A DNA stretch of 60,186 nucleotides, from positions 1 through 60,186 of the forward strand of contig JAAWGB010000006.1 in the NCBI GenBank assembly GCA_022795075.1. The letters run 5' to 3'. The notes under the pieces were generated by a model, which made no database searches, was not told where the DNA came from, and saw nothing but the letters and a program-made list of their open reading frames with translations. Positions 27,642 to 38,216 of this stretch are shown here, piece by piece. The position numbers and the translations under genes were made by a program. Numbering within the stretch: position 1 is the stretch's first letter; each line of letters opens with the position of its first letter. This stretch comes from Clostridia bacterium. Its GTDB lineage: Bacteria; Bacillota; Clostridia; TANB77; CAG-508.

Positions 27642-28271
27642 ATGGATATTATAAAATCTATTGAACATGAACAATTAAAAAACAAAATACCAGAATTAAA
27701 AGTTGGTAATACTGTTAAAGTACACGTAAGAATCAAAGAAGGAAACAAAGAAAGAATCCAAGTATTTGAAGGAATTATCATTAAAGTACAAGGTGGAGGC
27801 GTAAATCAAACATTTACAGTTAGAAAAATTTCATATGGAGTAGGTGTTGAAAAAACATTTTTAGTACACTCACCATTAGTTGAAAAAGTAGAATTAGTAA
27901 GGGTAGGTAAAGCAAGAAGAGCTAGATTATTCTACTTAAGAGATAGAGTTGGAAAAGCTGCTAAAACCAAAGAACAAATAGGTGCAAGAATTGAAGATAG
28001 AGAAATCATCATCAAAGAAGATTTAGCAGAAGAACCAGTAGAGCAAACAACAGAATCTGTTGAAACACCAGTAGAACAAGCAACAGCTACTACTCAAACT
28101 GCTACAGAGGAAACAACAACTCCAGTAGTAGAAGAAACAAAAGTTGAAACAGCACCAGAAGAAGCACCAACTATTGAAACGCAAAATGTTACTGTTCAAG
28201 AAACAGTAGATACAGTAAAAGAAGAGCCAGTAGAAGATGTGAAAGCTGAGCCAGAAGAAAATAAACAATAG
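27642..28271 (+). CDS. rplS: 50S ribosomal protein L19 with a long acidic C-terminal extension
   Basis: The first 120 residues are a normal L19 ([45 protein letters not shown]-like [17 protein letters not shown]). About 90 further residues then follow, made almost only of Glu, Thr, Val, Pro, Ala and Gln (for example [20 protein letters not shown]). Typical L19 is about 115 residues. The tail looks disordered, acidic and repetitive. A small hairpin (GTGCTAGGCAAAGCAC) lies just upstream. Confidence 0.93.
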   Translation: MDIIKSIEHEQLKNKIPELKVGNTVKVHVRIKEGNKERIQVFEGIIIKVQGGGVNQTFTVRKISYGVGVEKTFLVHSPLVEKVELVRVGKARRARLFYLRDRVGKAAKTKEQIGARIEDREIIIKEDLAEEPVEQTTESVETPVEQATATTQTATEETTTPVVEETKVETAPEEAPTIETQNVTVQETVDTVKEEPVEDVKAEPEENKQ

Positions 28272-28308
28272 AATAAAAAATTTGCAATTTAATAATAGTT
28301 TTAATAAC

Positions 28309-28418
28309 ATGGCAAAAAAATAATAAAATAAAAATGATTAATCTGTCAAACTATTTCGAATAGTAAATGTAAGGAAGTATTTTCCATCTTAACATTTTTA
28401 TTTTATTATTTTTGCCAT
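28309..28418. terminator. Bidirectional hairpin between rplS and dapB
   Basis: ATGGCAAAAAAATAATAAAA pairs with TTTTATTATTTTTGCCAT at the other end. The interior holds a smaller palindrome (CTATTTCGAATAG). It sits between convergent operons. The arms are about 30 bp, longer than usual for a terminator. Confidence 0.6.
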
Positions 28419-28470
28419 TGTAATAAATTATATACTAAAGTATAATAAGTTTGGATTATTTTAGATGTTA

Positions 28471-29223
28471 TTAGATGGAAAACATATCTTCCATATGATA
28501 GAAACCAACAGGTTTATTTATCAAAAACTTAGCTGCTTTTAAAGCACCTTCAGCAAACACATTGCGAGAATATGAAGTATGTTTTAATTCAAATGTTTCA
28601 AACTCTCCAAAAAATTGAACAACATGTTCACCAACAATATTTCCACCACGAATTGAATTCATACCAATTTCATTTTTATTTCTTTTTTCACGTTTATCAT
28701 GCCTATTATATTCACAATAAAGATTATTTCCAAGAGCAGTATTAATAGAATCAGCAAGCATTTGAGCTGTTCCACTTGGGCTATCTATTTTTCGATTATG
28801 ATGTGTTTCGGTTACTTCAATGTCAGTATCTTTTAATAAAGGAGCAAGCCATTGTACTAATTTTTTCATAATCATAATATCATAAGACATATTGGCTGAT
28901 TTGAAAATAGGAATTTGCTTACTAAATTCTTCAATTATTTTTTCTTCCTCGTTTGAAAATCCAGTAGTAGCAATAACGATAGGTACATGATTTGCAACAG
29001 CATATTCTAAAATTTTAAAAGTAGCAACTGGCACAGAAAAATCGATAATGACATCAGGCTTTTCTATAATATCTTCAATCTTATTAAATACAGGAAAAGC
29101 GAATTCACCAGTCACATTTTTATCAAATCCACATTTTAAAACAAAATTATCACTTTGTTCGACTAAATCACAAACAATTTGTCCCATTTTTCCGCTACAT
29201 CCATTTACCATTACTTCTAACAT
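28471..29223 (-). CDS. dapB: 4-hydroxy-tetrahydrodipicolinate reductase
   Basis: DapB makes tetrahydrodipicolinate in lysine and diaminopimelate synthesis, feeding peptidoglycan and, in spore formers, dipicolinic acid. The 250-residue protein starts MLEVMVNGCSGKMGQ with the nucleotide-binding glycine motif and has the catalytic ETHHNRKIDSPSGTA segment. The ATG at 29223 is chosen because GAAAGGA precedes it. An ORF extension of 13 codons has no better site. dapA lies upstream. Confidence 0.95.
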   Translation of the reverse strand: MLEVMVNGCSGKMGQIVCDLVEQSDNFVLKCGFDKNVTGEFAFPVFNKIEDIIEKPDVIIDFSVPVATFKILEYAVANHVPIVIATTGFSNEEEKIIEEFSKQIPIFKSANMSYDIMIMKKLVQWLAPLLKDTDIEVTETHHNRKIDSPSGTAQMLADSINTALGNNLYCEYNRHDKREKRNKNEIGMNSIRGGNIVGEHVVQFFGEFETFELKHTSYSRNVFAEGALKAAKFLINKPVGFYHMEDMFSI

Positions 29224-29265
29224 ATTTTTTTCATTCCTTTCTACCATTAATATTTGATACAATAA

Positions 29266-29294
29266 GAACTTTCTCTATTTTAAGAGGAAAGTTC
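29266..29294 (-). other. Inverted repeat between dapA and dapB
   Basis: GAACTTTCTCT pairs with AGAGGAAAGTTC (one mismatch). It may be a weak terminator or processing site within the dapA-dapB transcript. It shares the AACTTTC motif with the inverted repeats at 8233 and near 30930. Confidence 0.4.
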
Positions 29295-29313
29295 CATATT
29301 GTATATATGTGTT

Positions 29314-30198
29314 TTATTTTTGTTGTAGTTTTAATAGTTCTGTTTTTAGTATATTTTCTTTTGATTCACTCATCTTTGTTAAAGGCAATCTAGGAATGCC
29401 AAAATCGTAGCCTAGTATGTTTAGCGCTGCTTTTACAGCAATAGGATTGACTTCACTAAATAGAGCTTGAATCAAAGGGATAGCATCTAGTTGCATTTGT
29501 TTTGCTTTAGCAAAATTACCATCTAAGAAATTTTGAACCATAGTATGGGTATACGCTGGCATAACATTTGATAAGACAGAAATTACGCCAATTCCACCAA
29601 TCGATAAGATTGGTAAAACTTGATCGTCATTACCAGAATAAATCTGTAAAGCATCTCCACATAAATGAGCAATTTCGGCAACTTGTGATAAATTTCCACT
29701 AGCTTCTTTTATAGCTACTATATTTTCTATTTTTGAAAGTTCCAAACAAGTTTTAGGTTCAATGTTGACACCTGTTCGACTAGGTACACTATAAAGAATA
29801 ATTGGCAAAGAAACATTTTTAGCAATTTCCTTGTAATGAATAATTAAACCATTTTGTGTACATTTATTGTAATAAGGGGTAACAATTAAAAGTCCATCAA
29901 CACCTAACGTTTCAATTTTTTTAGAGTATTCAATTACTTGTTTGGTGTTGTTTCCACCTGTGCCAGCAATAATTGGTACTCTTCCATGAGAAGTTTGAAT
30001 GGCACATTGAATGGTTGCTATTTTTTCTTCTTCTGTCATAGTAGAGGCTTCTCCTGTTGTTCCACAAACAATAATTGCATCTACTTTGTTTTGAATTTGG
30101 TTTTCTACTAGTTTTTCAAATTCTTTTAGATTGACACCGTTTTCATCAAAAGGTGTGCTAATGGCTGTTCCACAGCCTTTGAATAAAATTTTTTTCAT
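29314..30198 (-). CDS. dapA: 4-hydroxy-tetrahydrodipicolinate synthase
   Basis: DapA condenses pyruvate with aspartate semialdehyde. The 294-residue protein has the family motifs CGTAISTPFDENGVN, GTTGEASTMT, the catalytic Tyr in LYSVPSRTG and the Schiff-base Lys in AIKEASGNL. The ATG at 30198 follows TTAGGAGTG. Eleven extra codons upstream lack support. Confidence 0.96.
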   Translation of the reverse strand: MKKILFKGCGTAISTPFDENGVNLKEFEKLVENQIQNKVDAIIVCGTTGEASTMTEEEKIATIQCAIQTSHGRVPIIAGTGGNNTKQVIEYSKKIETLGVDGLLIVTPYYNKCTQNGLIIHYKEIAKNVSLPIILYSVPSRTGVNIEPKTCLELSKIENIVAIKEASGNLSQVAEIAHLCGDALQIYSGNDDQVLPILSIGGIGVISVLSNVMPAYTHTMVQNFLDGNFAKAKQMQLDAIPLIQALFSEVNPIAVKAALNILGYDFGIPRLPLTKMSESKENILKTELLKLQQK

Positions 30199-30480
30199 AG
30201 AATCACTCCTAAAAAGAGTATGGTGATACAAATGTATTTACATTTGTATGATATAGAAATTATATTACAAAAAATGAAAAAAAGAAATAGAAAAGAAGAA
30301 TTATTTATTTTTGTTAAATCATTTCACAGATAAAAACAAACATTTTATTAAAAAAATGAATTAGGAAGTTACAAAAAATATTATATCACTACTAGCAATT
30401 AAAGAAAATTCAAAAATAATGAAAGAATTAAAATAATAAATAGGATGAATTTTTTTTGATTAGATTATTTACGAAATCAA
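30199..30480. other. Intergenic stretch with no recognisable gene
   Basis: This AT-rich divergent region between dapA and the unknown ORF at 30568 should hold the dapA promoter. I see no family repeat, RNA motif or supported ORF. Confidence 0.5.
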
Positions 30481-30567
30481 CATAATATGGTAAAATATAG
30501 TTGTAGCAATTTTGTTGAGTTTCGACACGCAACTGCCAATGTATTGGTAGAAAAAGGAGGAAATGGT

Positions 30568-30846
30568 ATGTTTTTTAAAAAGAAAAATACAATTTGGGCA
30601 TGGACATGCAACGGCAAGTGGATACAAATAGAAAAAGTGGAAAAACAGATGGATGATTTTTTGCAACGGATTTCTAAATTAGAAGATATCAAAGTCTCAA
30701 AAAAGCGGTACTATACTAAACGACACAGCAGAGGAAATATAACATATATATACGTCAAAATAAAGTACTCTGAAAAATTAAGAGAGGAGGTTTGGTATCA
30801 TTGTTATGCAACAAATGTTGTATTGAGTGAGAATCCTCCTTGCTAA
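30568..30846 (+). CDS. Unknown 92-aa ORF containing two unshifted in-frame CGG codons
   Basis: AAAGGAGG precedes the ATG. The product starts MFFKKKNTIWAWTCNGKW, is rich in basic residues and ends LSENPPC. I do not recognise it. It is the only plausible ORF here that holds in-frame CGG (30667 and 30706) as Arg. Skipping the C at 30667 reaches a stop within five codons. Its codon use (CGG, CAC AGC, GGC) differs from its neighbours, so it may be recently acquired. It may also not make a full-length product. It has its own strong terminator. Confidence 0.5.
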   Translation: MFFKKKNTIWAWTCNGKWIQIEKVEKQMDDFLQRISKLEDIKVSKKRYYTKRHSRGNITYIYVKIKYSEKLREEVWYHCYATNVVLSENPPC

Positions 30847-30880
30847 AAAGTAAAAAATGATGCCATGGCACCCATAGCCG

Positions 30881-30929
30881 AAAAAAGCTAGAAGGTATTC
30901 TATGTTAGGATACCTTCTAAGCTTTTTTA
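30881..30929 (+). terminator. Strong terminator after the unknown ORF
   Basis: AAAAAAGCTAGAAGGTAT pairs with GATACCTTCTAAGCTTTTTT, giving a near-perfect stem with a T run. An AT-rich gap without any supported gene continues from here to the rpsO promoter at 31188. It contains a partial inverted repeat near 30935-30965. Confidence 0.8.
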
Positions 30930-31187
30930 TATTATAGGAAAGTTCTCCTAGTAGGAGGAGTTTCTGTACAAGATAGATATGGGAATTTAAGAATTACTTT
31001 GCAATTTTCATAAGCAAGCAACAGGCGTGGCATAAAAACTAATTTAAAAGTTCAAAAAATTTTAATCATGCAACTGTTGTTCTTATGATAATGGTAGAAA
31101 AAAATAAATATTGAACACCCTGTGCGGACTTTAAATAAAATAACCTCTGAATAGTTACAAATAAATAGACAAAAAAGTAAAAAACAC

Positions 31188-31216
31188 TTGAAATTTATTC
31201 TAAAATATAGTATACT
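31188..31216 (+). promoter_or_regulatory. Promoter of rpsO
   Basis: TTGAAA (31188-31193) and TATACT (31211-31216) have a 17-base spacer. Confidence 0.7.
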
Positions 31217-31356
31217 AGGTATGTCAAAAAAGACATACCTTTTACTTAGCTTTCAGCCAAGCACCAAAACTTTAAGCTCAGTTAAAGGGAAAACAAAAAA
31301 TAAAAGGTGTACGTTTGAAAAGTCAAACGGTTTGGACCTTAAGGAAGGAGAAAACA
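31217..31356 (+). promoter_or_regulatory. rpsO 5' leader with hairpins
   Basis: The 140-base leader starts with a perfect hairpin (AGGTATGTC / GACATACCT, 31217-31240). It continues with TTAGCTTTCAGCCAAGC and a second stem near the start codon (CGTTTGAAAAGTCAAACG, 31313-31330). S15 autoregulates its own leader in other bacteria, so this leader is a likely S15-binding site (inferred). Confidence 0.55.
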
Positions 31357-31620
31357 ATGACAAAAGAAAGAAAACAAGAAGTCATTAATACACATAAAAG
31401 AGAAGAAAACGATACTGGTTCACCAGAAGTACAAATCGCTCTTTTAACAGAAAGAATTAATGAATTAACCGAACATTTAAAAATTCACAAAAAAGACAAT
31501 CACTCAAGAAGAGGACTTTTAAAAATGGTAGGAAAAAGAAGAAATCTTTTAAACTATTTATCTAAAAAAGATATCAACAGATATAGACAAATAGTTGAAA
31601 AATTAGGATTAAGAAAATAA
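31357..31620 (+). CDS. rpsO: 30S ribosomal protein S15
   Basis: This 87-residue 16S rRNA-binding protein has the S15 signature ([34 protein letters not shown]). The ATG at 31357 follows AAGGAAGGAG. Upstream in-frame codons belong to the leader. pnp follows after a terminator, the usual order. Confidence 0.97.
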   Translation: MTKERKQEVINTHKREENDTGSPEVQIALLTERINELTEHLKIHKKDNHSRRGLLKMVGKRRNLLNYLSKKDINRYRQIVEKLGLRK

Positions 31621-31625
31621 AAAAC

Positions 31626-31658
31626 AAAGCCCATAGCTTATTTGGCATGGGCTTTTTG
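31626..31658 (+). terminator. Terminator after rpsO
   Basis: AAAGCCCAT pairs with ATGGGCTTT, followed by T residues. Confidence 0.8.
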
Positions 31659-31813
31659 TTGATTTATTAGAAAATCAAAAAACAGCCAAAAAAATATTAA
31701 AATAAGCAAGAATTTAGGTAAGTAGCTTGTATAATATACTAGTATAATTCCAATAATAGTACATTATAGAGGTTACAATCTAAACTTGCTTGAAGAAAAG
31801 AGGAGGAAAAAAT

Positions 31814-33937
31814 ATGTTTAAAACTTATGAAACAGAATTAGCAGGAAGAAAGCTTGTAATTGAAACAGGAAAAATGGCAGGTTTAGCCAATGGAAGTGTA
31901 TTAGTAAGATATGGAGACACATGTGTATTAGTTAATGTAACAGCATCAAAAGAACCAAGAGAAGGAATTGATTTTTTTCCATTATCAGTAGATTTTGAAG
32001 AAAAATTATATTCCGTAGGAAAAATTCCAGGAGGATTCTTAAAAAGAGAAGGAAAACCAAGTGACAAAGCAATTTTAACATCAAGAGCAATTGATCGACC
32101 ATTAAGACCACTATTTCCAAAAGACTTTCGAAATGATGTAGTGGTAGTAGGAACCGTATTATGTGTAGAACAAGATAACTCACCAGAAGTAGCAGCCATG
32201 ATAGGAGCAGCATCAGCTTTAGCTATTTCAGACATTCCATTTAATGGACCAACCGCAGCAGTAGCAGTTGGATTAGTAGATGGAGAAATCATCATCAATC
32301 CAACCATAGAACAAAGAGAAAAAAGTGATTTAACCTTAACGGTAGCAGCAACAGAAAAGAAAATAACCATGATTGAAGCAGGAGCTAACGAAGTTCCAGA
32401 CAATATCATGTTAAAAGCAATCAAAGAAGCACACAAAGAAATCAAGAAAATTTGTAAATTTATCAATAAAATACAAAAAGAAATAGGAAAACCAAAATTT
32501 GCCTACCAATCTTTTGAAGTTGACCATGAAGTATATGAATTTATAGAAACAAACTTCAAAGAAGAAATGAAAGAAAAAGTACAAGAACAAGACAAAGAAA
32601 CAAGAGACAAAAATATTGATGCCTTGACACAAAAAATTGAAGAAACCTATACAGAAAAAATGGGACAAGAATCATTTGAAGAACATCAAGCAGACATTGC
32701 AGAAGCAATCTATAAATTAGAAAAAAAATGTGTCAGAGAAATGATTTACTTTGAACATAAAAGAGTAGATGGAAGAAAATTAGACGAAATTAGACCATTA
32801 TCATGTGAAGTAGGATTACTTCCAAGAGTACATGGTAGTGCTTTATTCACAAGAGGACAAACACAAGTTATGTCAATTGCAACATTAGGAATGATTAGTG
32901 AAGAACAAGTCTTAGACGGAATTGATACCGAAGAATCCAAAAGATATATGCACCACTATAATTTTCCAAGCTATTCAGTAGGAGAAGCAAGACCAAGTAG
33001 AGGACCAGGAAGAAGAGAAGTCGGACATGGAGCTTTAGCAGAAAAAGCCTTAGTACCAGTATTACCTTCTAAAGAAGAATTTCCATATGCCATTCGAGTG
33101 GTATCAGAAGTATTATCTTCTAATGGATCTACTTCACAAGCAAGTATCTGTGGAAGTACGTTATCACTAATGGATGCTGGTGTACCAATTAAAAGACCAG
33201 TTGCTGGTATTTCAACAGGATTGGTGACCAACCCTGATAATGACGATGATTATGTAATGTTAGTGGATATTCAAGGGTTAGAAGATTTCTTTGGTGATAT
33301 GGACTTTAAAGTAGGAGGAACTTCACAAGGAATTACAGCCATTCAAGTAGATATCAAGTGTGATGGTTTAACTTACGATATTATCAAAGAAGCATTTGAA
33401 AAAACGAAAAAAGCAAGACAATACATTTTAGATGACATTATGGCGCCAGTTATTAGCAAGCCAAGAGAAGAAATTTCTCAATATGCCCCAAGAATTGTAA
33501 GTACACAAATCAAAGTAGATAAAATAAAAGATGTTATTGGACCAGGTGGAAAAATGATTAATAAAATCATTGAGGAAACAGGAGTAAAAATTGATATTGA
33601 AGAAGATGGGCAAGTATTTATCTATTCAAATGACAACGAAAAGGCAATTCAAGCTTTAGAAATGGTAGAAGATATTGTAAGAGAAGTAGAAGTTGGTGGC
33701 ATCTACTATGGAGAAGTTAGTCGTCTAATGAATTTTGGAGCTTTTGTTGATTTGGGATGTGGCGGAAAAGAAGGTTTATTACACATTTCAAAAATATCAA
33801 AAGAAAGAATCAAAAACATTGAAGATGTACTTCATGTTGGAGATATGGTTACTGTCAAAGTAATTAACATCGATGAGCAAGGTCGAATTAACTTAAGTAT
33901 GTTAGACTTTAACGAAACAAAATCCAATGAAGAATAA
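31814..33937 (+). CDS. pnp: Polyribonucleotide nucleotidyltransferase (PNPase)
   Basis: PNPase degrades RNA 3' to 5' with phosphate. The 707-residue protein has two RNase PH domains (GGFLKREGKPSD, RPLRPLFPK; then SRGPGRREVGHGALAEKAL and CGSTLSLMDAGVP), a KH domain (VIGPGGKMINKIIEETG) and an S1 domain (YYGEVSRLMNFGAFVDL). The start is the ATG after AAAGAGGAGG. Confidence 0.97.
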   Translation: MFKTYETELAGRKLVIETGKMAGLANGSVLVRYGDTCVLVNVTASKEPREGIDFFPLSVDFEEKLYSVGKIPGGFLKREGKPSDKAILTSRAIDRPLRPLFPKDFRNDVVVVGTVLCVEQDNSPEVAAMIGAASALAISDIPFNGPTAAVAVGLVDGEIIINPTIEQREKSDLTLTVAATEKKITMIEAGANEVPDNIMLKAIKEAHKEIKKICKFINKIQKEIGKPKFAYQSFEVDHEVYEFIETNFKEEMKEKVQEQDKETRDKNIDALTQKIEETYTEKMGQESFEEHQADIAEAIYKLEKKCVREMIYFEHKRVDGRKLDEIRPLSCEVGLLPRVHGSALFTRGQTQVMSIATLGMISEEQVLDGIDTEESKRYMHHYNFPSYSVGEARPSRGPGRREVGHGALAEKALVPVLPSKEEFPYAIRVVSEVLSSNGSTSQASICGSTLSLMDAGVPIKRPVAGISTGLVTNPDNDDDYVMLVDIQGLEDFFGDMDFKVGGTSQGITAIQVDIKCDGLTYDIIKEAFEKTKKARQYILDDIMAPVISKPREEISQYAPRIVSTQIKVDKIKDVIGPGGKMINKIIEETGVKIDIEEDGQVFIYSNDNEKAIQALEMVEDIVREVEVGGIYYGEVSRLMNFGAFVDLGCGGKEGLLHISKISKERIKNIEDVLHVGDMVTVKVINIDEQGRINLSMLDFNETKSNEE

Positions 33938-33959
33938 AAGGGGGCAAAGCCCCCTTTTT
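33938..33959 (+). terminator. Terminator after pnp
   Basis: The compact GC stem AAGGGGGCAAAGCCCCCTT is followed by a T run. Confidence 0.85.
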
Positions 33960-33985
33960 CAATGAGAAATCTAAAAACGAGAATA

Positions 33986-34246
33986 TTACAGATATGCTAA
34001 GCTGAGTTCTACCAAGAAATGAATGTCATCTTCTGATAAGCTATAATAACCATTTTGGATTCGTGACAATAACTCTGGATTTTGCGATAAAAAGTAGTTT
34101 TCTTTTATTTTATCACAAATCTCATCAGATTTTTCGACATTGTGCACCCAAATCCATCCTGCTAAGACATTAAGAAGCCTACCTGCTTCAAATACCATAG
34201 CCTCATATTGATCTGTGGTTATCGATACTTCATTGTTAGTTCCCAT
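33986..34246 (-). CDS. Unknown 86-aa protein
   Basis: The ORF has a good CAGGAGGT site before its ATG. The product (MGTNNEVSITTDQYEAMV, later AGWIWVHNVEKSDEI) is acidic, mostly helical and lacks a signal or membrane segment. I do not recognise it. It is the only minus-strand gene in this region, between pnp and the HExxH protein gene. Confidence 0.65.
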   Translation of the reverse strand: MGTNNEVSITTDQYEAMVFEAGRLLNVLAGWIWVHNVEKSDEICDKIKENYFLSQNPELLSRIQNGYYSLSEDDIHFLVELSLAYL

Positions 34247-34487
34247 TTTAATACCTCCTGAAAATTCTTTATGCTTGTTGGATTCTACAATAGATAACTA
34301 TATTATAAAACAATCAACATAAAAAGTGAAGGGAGAGTGAAAATTTTTTGTATAGTGGAGTTTGCAATTTTTGAGAGGATAAATGCTAGATTTGTTTATA
34401 TAAAAAATAAAATATTTGTACAATTATATTTAAATCTCTTTATTAATATTAAGAAATCATATATAATAAAAAAAGGGAGGAAAAATT

Positions 34488-35836
34488 ATGGAACAAAACC
34501 AAACAAGAAAAAAGCACAAAATCAGTTATTACCTATCATTAGCCTTTTTACTTGTAGGCTTATACTTTGCGTATGAATTCTATCAACAAAGTAACTTTCA
34601 TGATTTTATAAGAAGCGAAACCAATCTTTATACCTCTCATTTCAAAAGAGACAAAGAAGTAACCTATCAAGGCAAAAGAACCTATAAAATAGAAAATCCC
34701 GAATATAATGATGCCATGTTTTATAAAAAAGTAAAAGTAGAAAAAAATCAACCATATAAAGTAAGCTGTATGGTAAAAACAAACAATGTACAAGCAAAAG
34801 AAGAAATAACGGGATTAGGAGCACAAATATCCATAGAAGGAACCACAGAACGATCTGTTGCCATAGCCAAGACACAAGACTGGCAAAAAATAGAACTAAT
34901 ATTTAATAGTAAAAATAGGGAAGAAATAAACATTGGATTTCGATTAGGAGGCTATTTAGGAGAAGTAAAAGGAGAAGCTTGGTTTGCAGAATTTAGTATA
35001 GAAGAAGGAATACCAGAAAAAAATAGTAATTGGAAATTTGGTTGTTTCATCTATCGAACCACAGACGTAACAATCAATCAAAAAAGAGTGCAACTAGAAG
35101 TAACTCGGAAACGATGTAAAAGACATTACCAATACCATTCATTTATTTGAAAACTCATGTAGAAACCTGTCTAATGGAAAAATGACAGCAGAATGTGACA
35201 TATATCAAATAGAAACTCCTTTAACGACATTATCCTATGATGACGAATTTGGCTATTTTGTAGCACCAGAAGATGTAGAAAATCATATAAAAGATACTAT
35301 ATCATCAAAAGACTATGATCATATTTTTATTATAGTAAGACTTCGGAGATGAAGAGCACGAAAATGACATCCAAGTAAATGATTGGATAGGCTTAGGTTC
35401 AATGGATTATTATGGAATTGGATTTTCTAACATACGTTTACCAAACGATTCGAAAAGTTATATATACAAATACAACCAAAGAATTAACACATTTCCAGAA
35501 GAAGTATTTTTACACGAATTTTTGCATTCCTTAGAAAGAAATGCCGAAGAATATGGATACCAAAGACCAGCATTACATGATTACCAAAAATATGGTTATC
35601 AAAACGAAATATTAGTTGGACAAAAAAAATGGTATACCGACTATATGAATCAAACTATTCACACAACACAAGGAAAAATAGGCTTACCACAAGAAATATA
35701 CACATTCAAACCAGCTAAAAATACTAATTTTGAGTATGCCTATAAAATGGAAGAAGTATTTAAAGAACCAGAAAACATCCTAGAAGAAATAAAAGAACTA
35801 ATAACCAATATAACCAAAAAGCTAACAAAAAACTAG
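34488..35836 (+). CDS. Membrane-anchored HExxH protein with two CGG +1 sites (35106 and 35344)
   Basis: The product has an N-terminal membrane segment (about residues 13-28) and a beta-rich, carbohydrate-binding-like domain (about 40-190). The C-terminal part carries FLHEFLHSLERNAEEYG, an HExxH zinc-peptidase motif. Only 206 residues are open in the first frame. Skipping C at CGG 35106 gives GNDVKDITNTIHLFENSC and 79 codons. A second CGG at 35344 must also be skipped (IIVRL then GDEEHENDIQVNDWIG). Joining 34488-35105, 35107-35343 and 35345-35836 gives 448 continuous residues. Without both shifts the zinc motif is never reached. The substrate is unknown. Confidence 0.75.
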
Positions 35837-35908
35837 AATAGGGATAGTGGGGAAGTTCCTTAAATATCTCTGTTTATTGTAAAATAAAAAAGAAAGAAGG
35901 AACAAACC

Positions 35909-36931
35909 GTGAAAGTATCAGAATTCAATTATGAATTACCAGAAGAATTAATTGCACAAACGCCAATCGAAAAAAGAGACACATCAAGACTAATGGTATT
36001 AAACAAACAAAAACAAAATATAGAACATAAAATATTCAAAGACATAATAGACTACTTGGAACCAGGCGATGTATTAGTTAGAAACAATACAAAAGTCATA
36101 CCAGCAAGAATATATGGAAAAAAAGAAACAGGAGCCAATGTTGAATTTTTGCTTTTAAATAACATAGAAGGAGATAATTGGGAATGTATAGTGCGACCAG
36201 GAAATAAGCTTCATGTTGGGACAAAGGTAATATTTGAACAAGGAATCTTAAAAGCCCAAGTATTAGAAATCATGGAAGGTGGAACAAGGAAAGTAAAATT
36301 TTATTACGAAGGAATATGGAATGAAATATTAGACAAAATAGGATTAATGCCTTTACCACCTTATATACATGAAGAACTAAAACAAAAAGAAAGATACCAA
36401 ACAGTATATGCCAAATATAATGGTTCAGCTGCAGCACCAACAGCAGGCTTACATTTTACAGAAGAATTACTAGAAAAATTGCAAAAAAAAGGAGTAATCA
36501 TAGCCAATGTAACCTTACATGTTGGAATAGGAACATTTCGACCAGTAAAAGAAGAAACAGTAGAAGACCATAAAATGCATGCAGAACATTACTACATCAA
36601 ACAAGAAGATGCCGATAAAATCAATCAAGCAAAGCAAAAAGGCAAAAAAGTCATTGCAGTTGGAACAACATCTTGTAGAGTATTAGAAACGGTAACAGAT
36701 GAGAATGGATATATCAAGCCAACACAAGGAGACACACAAATATTTATTTATCCAGGCTATCAATTTAAAATATTAGATGGACTCATCACTAACTTTCATT
36801 TACCCCAATCAACCTTATTAATGTTAGTATCAGCCTTAGCAGGAAAAGACTATATCATGAAAGCTTATGAAGAAGCAGTAAAAGAAAAATATCGTTTTTT
36901 TAGTTTTGGAGATGCCATGTTTATTCAATAG
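35909..36931 (+). CDS. queA: S-adenosylmethionine:tRNA ribosyltransferase-isomerase QueA
   Basis: QueA adds the epoxycyclopentanediol group in queuosine synthesis. The 340-residue protein starts with GTG and has the typical start [18 protein letters not shown], then [37 protein letters not shown] and [14 protein letters not shown]. tgt, the next enzyme of the same pathway by product flow, follows on the same strand. Confidence 0.97.
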   Translation: MKVSEFNYELPEELIAQTPIEKRDTSRLMVLNKQKQNIEHKIFKDIIDYLEPGDVLVRNNTKVIPARIYGKKETGANVEFLLLNNIEGDNWECIVRPGNKLHVGTKVIFEQGILKAQVLEIMEGGTRKVKFYYEGIWNEILDKIGLMPLPPYIHEELKQKERYQTVYAKYNGSAAAPTAGLHFTEELLEKLQKKGVIIANVTLHVGIGTFRPVKEETVEDHKMHAEHYYIKQEDADKINQAKQKGKKVIAVGTTSCRVLETVTDENGYIKPTQGDTQIFIYPGYQFKILDGLITNFHLPQSTLLMLVSALAGKDYIMKAYEEAVKEKYRFFSFGDAMFIQ

Positions 36932-36962
36932 ATTAATCAATAAAAAATAAAGGATAGGTTTT

Positions 36963-38203
<1,241 letters not shown>

Positions 38204-38216
38204 ATGGAGGTATATT

